Below, piece by piece: positions 51,344 through 55,284 of a DNA stretch of 55,284 nucleotides. Source of the stretch: UBA4417 sp031550085 (lineage in GTDB: Bacteria; Bacteroidota; Bacteroidia; Bacteroidales; UBA4417). A program made the position numbers and the translations under genes. The DNA lies in the NCBI GenBank assembly GCA_031550085.1, contig JAVBOY010000024.1:1-55284 (forward strand). The letters run 5' to 3'. Positions within the stretch are counted from its first letter, which is position 1, and each line of letters begins with the position of its first letter. The notes beneath the pieces were generated by a model. It did no database searches, was not told the DNA's origin, and saw only the letters and a program-made list of their open reading frames with translations.

Positions 51344-53335
51344 TTAGTGCGATATTACACGCCCTAAGAGGTTGTTTATTTGTGTCTTGATGTTCTGCAA
51401 TTCTTTATTTTTCGCAAGGAGCATCATGATTTCATCATCATTGCTACACGTTTTGAGCTGCTGGCGGTTTTCCTCCAGCAGTTTTTCTACCCGCTTTGCT
51501 TTAAACGATAAAAGCGTGTGATTGATGGCGGTCGGCAAAATATTGCCGTCCGACTCCAAAGGAACCCGGGTGTGAAGCTTTTTCTCCCAATTTGCCAGTT
51601 CATACGGAAAAGATACCACATCAATGGAGCATTGCATGATCTGCAGATCGGGATGATGCGTAAAATGTGCTTCTTCCGGCTCAAACCCATCTTTAATCAA
51701 ACGCGCCACCTCGTTAAAAACCAGGGTGTAGGTTGGATTGTGGAAAGAAATTTCATCATTCTGTAAATCGAATACAATCATGTCGGCTACGCGAACGTCA
51801 ATCTGCTGGAGTTCGGTGTGCCCTTCGGGCAAGTAATACATGGGCAACCGTTTTGTACCATGTAAAAGCAGCAAGCGGATAATTTCACGTTCCTGATATT
51901 CGCTATCCGTAAAATCAATGTTTTCCCGGATTGCCGATCTCAATAAGATCTCCTGTGCTTCCGGATCGAGAGTTTGTGTTTCTCCTGTTGTTTCAGAAGA
52001 CTCCGATTCTTTCCCCTTAAATTTTTCGGAAGCTTTCTTCCGCAAAATCTTATTCAATTCGGCATTGATCACCGACTCATCCATTTGCATGCGTTCGGCG
52101 CTCTCTTTCACGTAAGCCATACGCACCAAACGGTCGGGAATCAAAGCGATGCTTTCAATAAAATCTCTCACAACCGCCGCACGCTTTATCGGGTCCGAAC
52201 CGGTTTCATCCAGCAACAAATCAATTTTGAAGCTGATAAAATCTTTTGCCGATTTTTGAAGAAATTCATCCAACTCGGAGCTGGTGTGAGAACGGGCGTA
52301 AGAATCGGGATCTTCGCCGTCGGGGAACAAAACCACCCGGACATTCATTCCTTGCGACAAGATCATATCAATCCCACGGAACGAAGCTTTGATCCCGGCT
52401 GTGTCGCCGTCGTAAAGGATGGTAATGTTATCGGAATAACGCTTGATCAACCTGATTTGATCTTCGGTAAGCGAAGTCCCGCTTGAGGCCACTACATTTT
52501 GTATGCTTGCCTGGTGCAACGAAATGACATCGGTGTATCCTTCTACCAGATAGCATAAATCGTTGGCAACAATGGCATTTTTTGCAAAAGCGATCCCGTA
52601 AAGTGTTTTTTTCTTATCGTAAATTTCACTTTCGGGCGAATTGACGTATTTGGGCTTGGTTTTATCGGACGAAAGCAGCCGTCCTCCAAAACCGATTACT
52701 TTGCCCGACTGGTTGTGTATCGGAAAAATCACCCGGTCGCGAAAACGGTCGTATTGCCGCCCTTCTTTTACGATAGAAAGACCTGAGCGTTCCAGCATTT
52801 CGAGGCTGTAGCCCTGTTTTAATGCATGTTGTGTGAATGCATCCCAGGCCTCGGGAGAATAGCCTAACTGGAATTTTCGAATGGTATCATCCGAAAAACC
52901 ACGCTGGTAAAAATAAGAAAGCCCGATGCTTTTCCCCAAGTCGGTTTCCAGCAATTGCTCGTTAAAATACTTTGCAGCAAAATCGGTAATGGCCAGCAAT
53001 CCTTCCCGTTCGGTTTTGGCAGCGATTTGCTCTGCCGTTTCTTCCTGCTCCTGGATATCGATCTGGTATTTTTTTGCCAGGTATCGAAGAGCTTCCGGAT
53101 AGGTGAATTTTTCATGTTCCATTACAAAATTCACCGCATTGCCGCCTTTCCCACACCCAAAACATTTGTAGATTCCGCGAACCGGATTTACCGAAAACGA
53201 CGGCGTTTTTTCGTTGTGAAACGGACAATTTCCCCACATGTTGGCGCCCCGTTTTTTCAAGGCAACAAAATCACCGACCACTTCTTCTATTCGAGCGGCA
53301 TCAATAATAGCATCAACGGTTTCGCGCGGAATCAT
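51344..53335 (-). CDS. dnaG: DNA primase
   Basis: 663 residues. The CHC2 zinc finger uses C37, H40, C58 and C61 (NCPFHNEKTPSFSVN and YKCFGCGKGGNAVNF). The catalytic core holds FQLGYSPEAWDAF, RVIFPIHNQSGKVIGFGGR, and the TOPRIM motifs VEGYTDVISLHQA and ILYDGDTAGIKAS. The C-terminal 200 residues, with charged coiled coils, would be the helicase-interaction domain. It makes RNA primers for replication. The gene is divergent from the zinc-ribbon membrane protein gene; two -7-like motifs face each other between them. Ends 32 bp after the convergent rprY stop. Confidence 0.95.
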   Translation of the reverse strand: MIPRETVDAIIDAARIEEVVGDFVALKKRGANMWGNCPFHNEKTPSFSVNPVRGIYKCFGCGKGGNAVNFVMEHEKFTYPEALRYLAKKYQIDIQEQEETAEQIAAKTEREGLLAITDFAAKYFNEQLLETDLGKSIGLSYFYQRGFSDDTIRKFQLGYSPEAWDAFTQHALKQGYSLEMLERSGLSIVKEGRQYDRFRDRVIFPIHNQSGKVIGFGGRLLSSDKTKPKYVNSPESEIYDKKKTLYGIAFAKNAIVANDLCYLVEGYTDVISLHQASIQNVVASSGTSLTEDQIRLIKRYSDNITILYDGDTAGIKASFRGIDMILSQGMNVRVVLFPDGEDPDSYARSHTSSELDEFLQKSAKDFISFKIDLLLDETGSDPIKRAAVVRDFIESIALIPDRLVRMAYVKESAERMQMDESVINAELNKILRKKASEKFKGKESESSETTGETQTLDPEAQEILLRSAIRENIDFTDSEYQEREIIRLLLLHGTKRLPMYYLPEGHTELQQIDVRVADMIVFDLQNDEISFHNPTYTLVFNEVARLIKDGFEPEEAHFTHHPDLQIMQCSIDVVSFPYELANWEKKLHTRVPLESDGNILPTAINHTLLSFKAKRVEKLLEENRQQLKTCSNDDEIMMLLAKNKELQNIKTQINNLLGRVISH

Positions 53336-53390
53336 ACTGGAGATTAAAACAGAAATGGTTTTGTATAAACAAAAACCAGGTTTTTAATTT

Positions 53391-53398
53391 TATATTTG
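53391..53398 (+). promoter_or_regulatory. -7 element (TATATTTG) for the zinc-ribbon membrane protein
   Basis: TATATTTG matches TAnnTTTG, 61 bp before the start codon at 53460. It directly abuts the minus-strand motif of dnaG. Confidence 0.45.
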
Positions 53399-53406
53399 CA
53401 AAAGTA
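53399..53406 (-). promoter_or_regulatory. -7 element (TACTTTTG) for dnaG
   Basis: On the minus strand TACTTTTG matches TAnnTTTG, 63 bp before the dnaG ATG. Its neighbour for the opposite gene lies immediately beside it. Confidence 0.4.
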
Positions 53407-53459
53407 TTCGATAAAAGGGTGAATACAAATCAAATTTTTCAAAAATTAAATCCGGTTCT

Positions 53460-54203
53460 ATGGAAAACTTTACAAAAAAATGTCCGGCATGCGGCGAAGT
53501 GAATGCCAATGAAACTGCTATTTGTACAACCTGCGGCGCTAACTTGGAAAATCAAATTACTGAAACCGCTCCCGAAATTCAAGAAACAAAACCTGTTTCG
53601 GAATTTCAAGCGTCTGCCAATGAGACTACAGCGCCAAGTCTTCTTGGCAAGATAAAAACATTGTCTCCTTGGACATTTGCTTTAATCATTATCCTTTTTT
53701 GGCTTCCTTTTGCCGATTTGCAATGCTCAGGGGTAAAACTGAAAACGTTTTCGGGCATTGAAATGGCTGTGGGAACAAAAATGAAAGCAACCGATAATTT
53801 TATGGGATCCAACAGCCTACTGGATGAAGATTCAGACAATACGGCAACAACAAAAGATTCCGGTACACAAAAAGTTGCCCCTTTTGTGTCGGCAAGTATT
53901 GCGTTGATATTAGCCATTATCGGCCTCGTTGTTTTTCTGTTTACGCTCAAAAACCCGAAGAATGTTTTTTATGCTACAATTGCCGCTCTGGGAGCCCTAA
54001 GCATGATCGCCTTGCAAATTGAAGCAATGATGATGCTGAAATCCAGCAACCAGGAGATGGATTTTAAGGATACCATCGATTTGCATTTTTCCTATCAATT
54101 TGCATATTGGCTGGTGTTACTCTTGTTTTTGGCTGTTGCTGTCGTAAATTATTTCAATTTTAAAAAGCTTGAAAACAAAGCAGAAAACAATCCAAACCAG
54201 TAG
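53460..54203 (+). CDS. Zinc-ribbon integral membrane protein of unknown function
   Basis: 247 residues. It begins with a four-cysteine zinc ribbon, CPACGEVNANETAICTTCG (residues 8-26), typical of proteins that place the ribbon at the cytoplasmic face. After a ~40-residue linker come four membrane helices: FALIIILFWLPFADLQC, VSASIALILAIIGLVVFLFTL, FYATIAALGALSMIALQIEA and FAYWLVLLLFLAVAVVNYF. The loop after the first helix is long and polar and contains a second charged stretch. No known family function. It stands alone, divergent from dnaG, and its codon use is like the neighbourhood. Confidence 0.8.
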   Translation: MENFTKKCPACGEVNANETAICTTCGANLENQITETAPEIQETKPVSEFQASANETTAPSLLGKIKTLSPWTFALIIILFWLPFADLQCSGVKLKTFSGIEMAVGTKMKATDNFMGSNSLLDEDSDNTATTKDSGTQKVAPFVSASIALILAIIGLVVFLFTLKNPKNVFYATIAALGALSMIALQIEAMMMLKSSNQEMDFKDTIDLHFSYQFAYWLVLLLFLAVAVVNYFNFKKLENKAENNPNQ

Positions 54204-54365
54204 CCTTTGAAAAAATTTCATTTGTAAAATGATTTGAAACATCGGCTAAAGTTGATGGTAATAAAATAAACACTCCGTGCATTACGGACGAATATCGAAG
54301 CTCTGTATCTTGTTTTGAACAAAATGCAGGGCTTTTTATTTTTCAACCAAAACGAACGGCTCTCC

Positions 54366-55115
54366 TTAGAATAAAAACCGGATTTCTTTTAAATTGCAAA
54401 CAACCTGTTTTTCATCTGACGTTATCAACTCAAGTTGTCCGAATGCGTTCACACCGGTAATTTTGGCCCGAAGCGGTTTATCATTTGCCAAATAGTTACG
54501 CCATTCTTTCCATCCCAACAAACGGTTTTGATAATCACGGGAAATTTTTTCCGATAAATTATTTTTCAATTGCAGGTATCGAGTATTCAAACATTCACAA
54601 AGCTCTTCCAAGCTTTTTTTCAAATCAAGGTCTTTATTCAAGAAAAGCTTTAGCGAAACCGGGTTGGGAATTTCTTTGCTAAAAACCGTTTGGTTAACAT
54701 TTAAGCCGATACCGGCAATCAGGTAATTCAGCACTCCTCCGGATAAAGAGTTTTGAATCAGCATACCGCAAATTTTTTTATCTCCGACATAAATATCGTT
54801 CGGCCACTTAATATAGACTTTCTCACCAGGAAGTTGATTCTTCACAAAATCGGAAATCCCCAGTGTAATCACCTTGTTCAACTCAAATTGATTTTCTGCG
54901 GGAAGAAATTCGGGATACAAAACAAAACTAAACGTCAGGTTTTTGTAATCTTCGCTTTCCCAGGTATTCGTGCCCAACCCTCTTCCTGAAGTCTGCTTCA
55001 AAGCGGCTATCAGCGTACCTTCTTCCGGCTCTCCTTTTCCCAGCAAATCTAACAATGCTTGATTGGTTGAAGCAGTCGATTTTATCCAAAAGGTTTGATT
55101 CCCGATAATTCCCAT
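54366..55115 (-). CDS. birA: Biotin--[acetyl-CoA carboxylase] ligase
   Basis: 249 residues from ATG 55115; a frame to TTG 55142 is also open. Motifs are STASTNQALLDLLGKGEPEEGT, the biotinyl-AMP-binding QTSGRGLGTNTWES, KWPNDIYVGDKKICGMLIQN, and the C-terminal SH3-like domain (LRAKITGVNAFGQLELIT). There is no N-terminal DNA-binding domain, so this is a class I enzyme, not a repressor. It biotinylates carboxylases. An IS5-type element ends 33 bp upstream (edge at about 55149), so the original promoter region of birA has probably been replaced or interrupted. Confidence 0.92.
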   Translation of the reverse strand: MGIIGNQTFWIKSTASTNQALLDLLGKGEPEEGTLIAALKQTSGRGLGTNTWESEDYKNLTFSFVLYPEFLPAENQFELNKVITLGISDFVKNQLPGEKVYIKWPNDIYVGDKKICGMLIQNSLSGGVLNYLIAGIGLNVNQTVFSKEIPNPVSLKLFLNKDLDLKKSLEELCECLNTRYLQLKNNLSEKISRDYQNRLLGWKEWRNYLANDKPLRAKITGVNAFGQLELITSDEKQVVCNLKEIRFLF

Positions 55116-55148
55116 GTTTGCATTGGCGTAAATAGGACACAAAACTAG

Positions 55149-55284
55149 GGTGTGTTAACACTATTTTATATAATCTATAATTAAAGCATACATAACAAAT
55201 GCGATATACATTATATCCGTTTTTTCGTAACGAGTGAAGACCCTTCTGAATCTCTTGATTCGTCTAAACAATCTCTCAATCTCA
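55149..55284 (-). mobile_element. Left end of an IS5-type insertion sequence (continues past the window)
   Basis: From about 55149 the sequence GGTGTGTTAACAC, itself containing the perfect palindrome GTGTTAACAC (55152-55161), could be the terminal inverted repeat. CTAG at 55145-55148 could be the duplicated target. The transposase reading frame (below) runs into this end on the minus strand. The other end is outside the window, so the boundaries are inferred. Confidence 0.65.
55161..55283 (-). CDS. IS5-family transposase, C-terminal 40 residues (partial, cut by window edge)
   Basis: On the minus strand the frame from the window edge reads EIERLFRRIKRFRRVFTRYE, then KTDIMYIAFVMYALIIDYIK and a TAG stop at 55163-55161. 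ERLF-xR-K-RFRRVFTRY followed by a hydrophobic helix is the usual C-terminus of IS5-type DDE transposases, in which the last catalytic glutamate lies in this helix region. Only 41 codons are inside the window, so the rest of the enzyme and the other terminal repeat are not visible. Confidence 0.72.
   Translation of the reverse strand, partial: EIERLFRRIKRFRRVFTRYEKTDIMYIAFVMYALIIDYIK

Overview
The window is a chromosomal segment from a member of the Bacteroidota, most likely an anaerobic Bacteroidales. Pointers are the type IX secretion genes sprA and sprE/porW, a TonB receptor beside a DUF5689 lipoprotein, a ferredoxin-dependent 2-oxoacid oxidoreductase operon, an RprX/RprY-like two-component pair, weak Shine-Dalgarno signals, and repeated TAnnTTTG motifs (the Bacteroidetes -7 promoter element) close upstream of genes. 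The genus cannot be fixed from sequence alone.

Layout. 1-8.0 kb: 3' part of ruvA and the giant sprA, a pairing known from other Bacteroidetes. 8.1-12.4 kb (minus): aminotransferase, ferredoxin and three oxidoreductase subunits, a unit for amino-acid/2-oxoacid conversion. 12.8-16.0 kb: an outer-membrane barrel protein, a radical SAM protein and a POT peptide transporter with a clear terminator. 16.2-18.3 kb: tRNA-Ala(GGC) and an MsbA-like ABC exporter. 18.4-24.5 kb: TonB-dependent receptor, DUF5689/choice-of-anchor-J lipoprotein, MbnP-family lipoprotein and a diheme MbnH/cytochrome-c-peroxidase-like lipoprotein, a probable metal- or redox-linked surface locus. 24.5-29.1 kb (minus): DivIC/FtsB-like protein, then the tight amn-holA-rlmD operon. 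30.2-34.7 kb (plus): asnS, rpoN, folK and a deoxynucleoside kinase. 34.8-36.5 kb (plus): an A+T-rich three-gene cassette (two DUF488 proteins and a predicted OB-fold protein) that looks foreign and is the best candidate for an undescribed system. 36.5-42.0 kb (minus): BaiN/HI0933-type flavoprotein, YitT-type membrane protein, zinc metallopeptidase, gamma-carbonic anhydrase and nadB. 42.2-54.2 kb: an orphan HsdR-N nuclease-like protein, gyrB, sprE/porW, folE, an RprX/RprY-like pair, dnaG (minus) and a zinc-ribbon membrane protein. 54.4-55.3 kb (minus): birA and, at the edge, the C-terminal end of an IS5-type transposase too short to be called easily.

The intergenic DNA is unusually rich in repeats. 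At 29.19-29.39 kb there are nine tandem copies of a 22-bp unit. At 29.45-30.05 kb there are four tandem copies of a ~165-bp imperfect palindrome, with a diverged fifth copy at 25.24 kb. A ~94-bp repeat occurs twice at 25.0-25.5 kb, and two gaps (25.5-25.8 and 33.1-33.5 kb) share an ordered set of short motifs. No rRNA, CRISPR array or prophage is visible.

Housekeeping genes for replication and repair (ruvA, holA, dnaG, gyrB), translation (asnS, tRNA-Ala, rlmD) and cofactors (folK, folE, nadB, birA) are interleaved with envelope functions (T9SS, TonB uptake, ABC export). For several genes the position of a TAnnTTTG motif argues for a start downstream of the longest open frame; those starts are given below.
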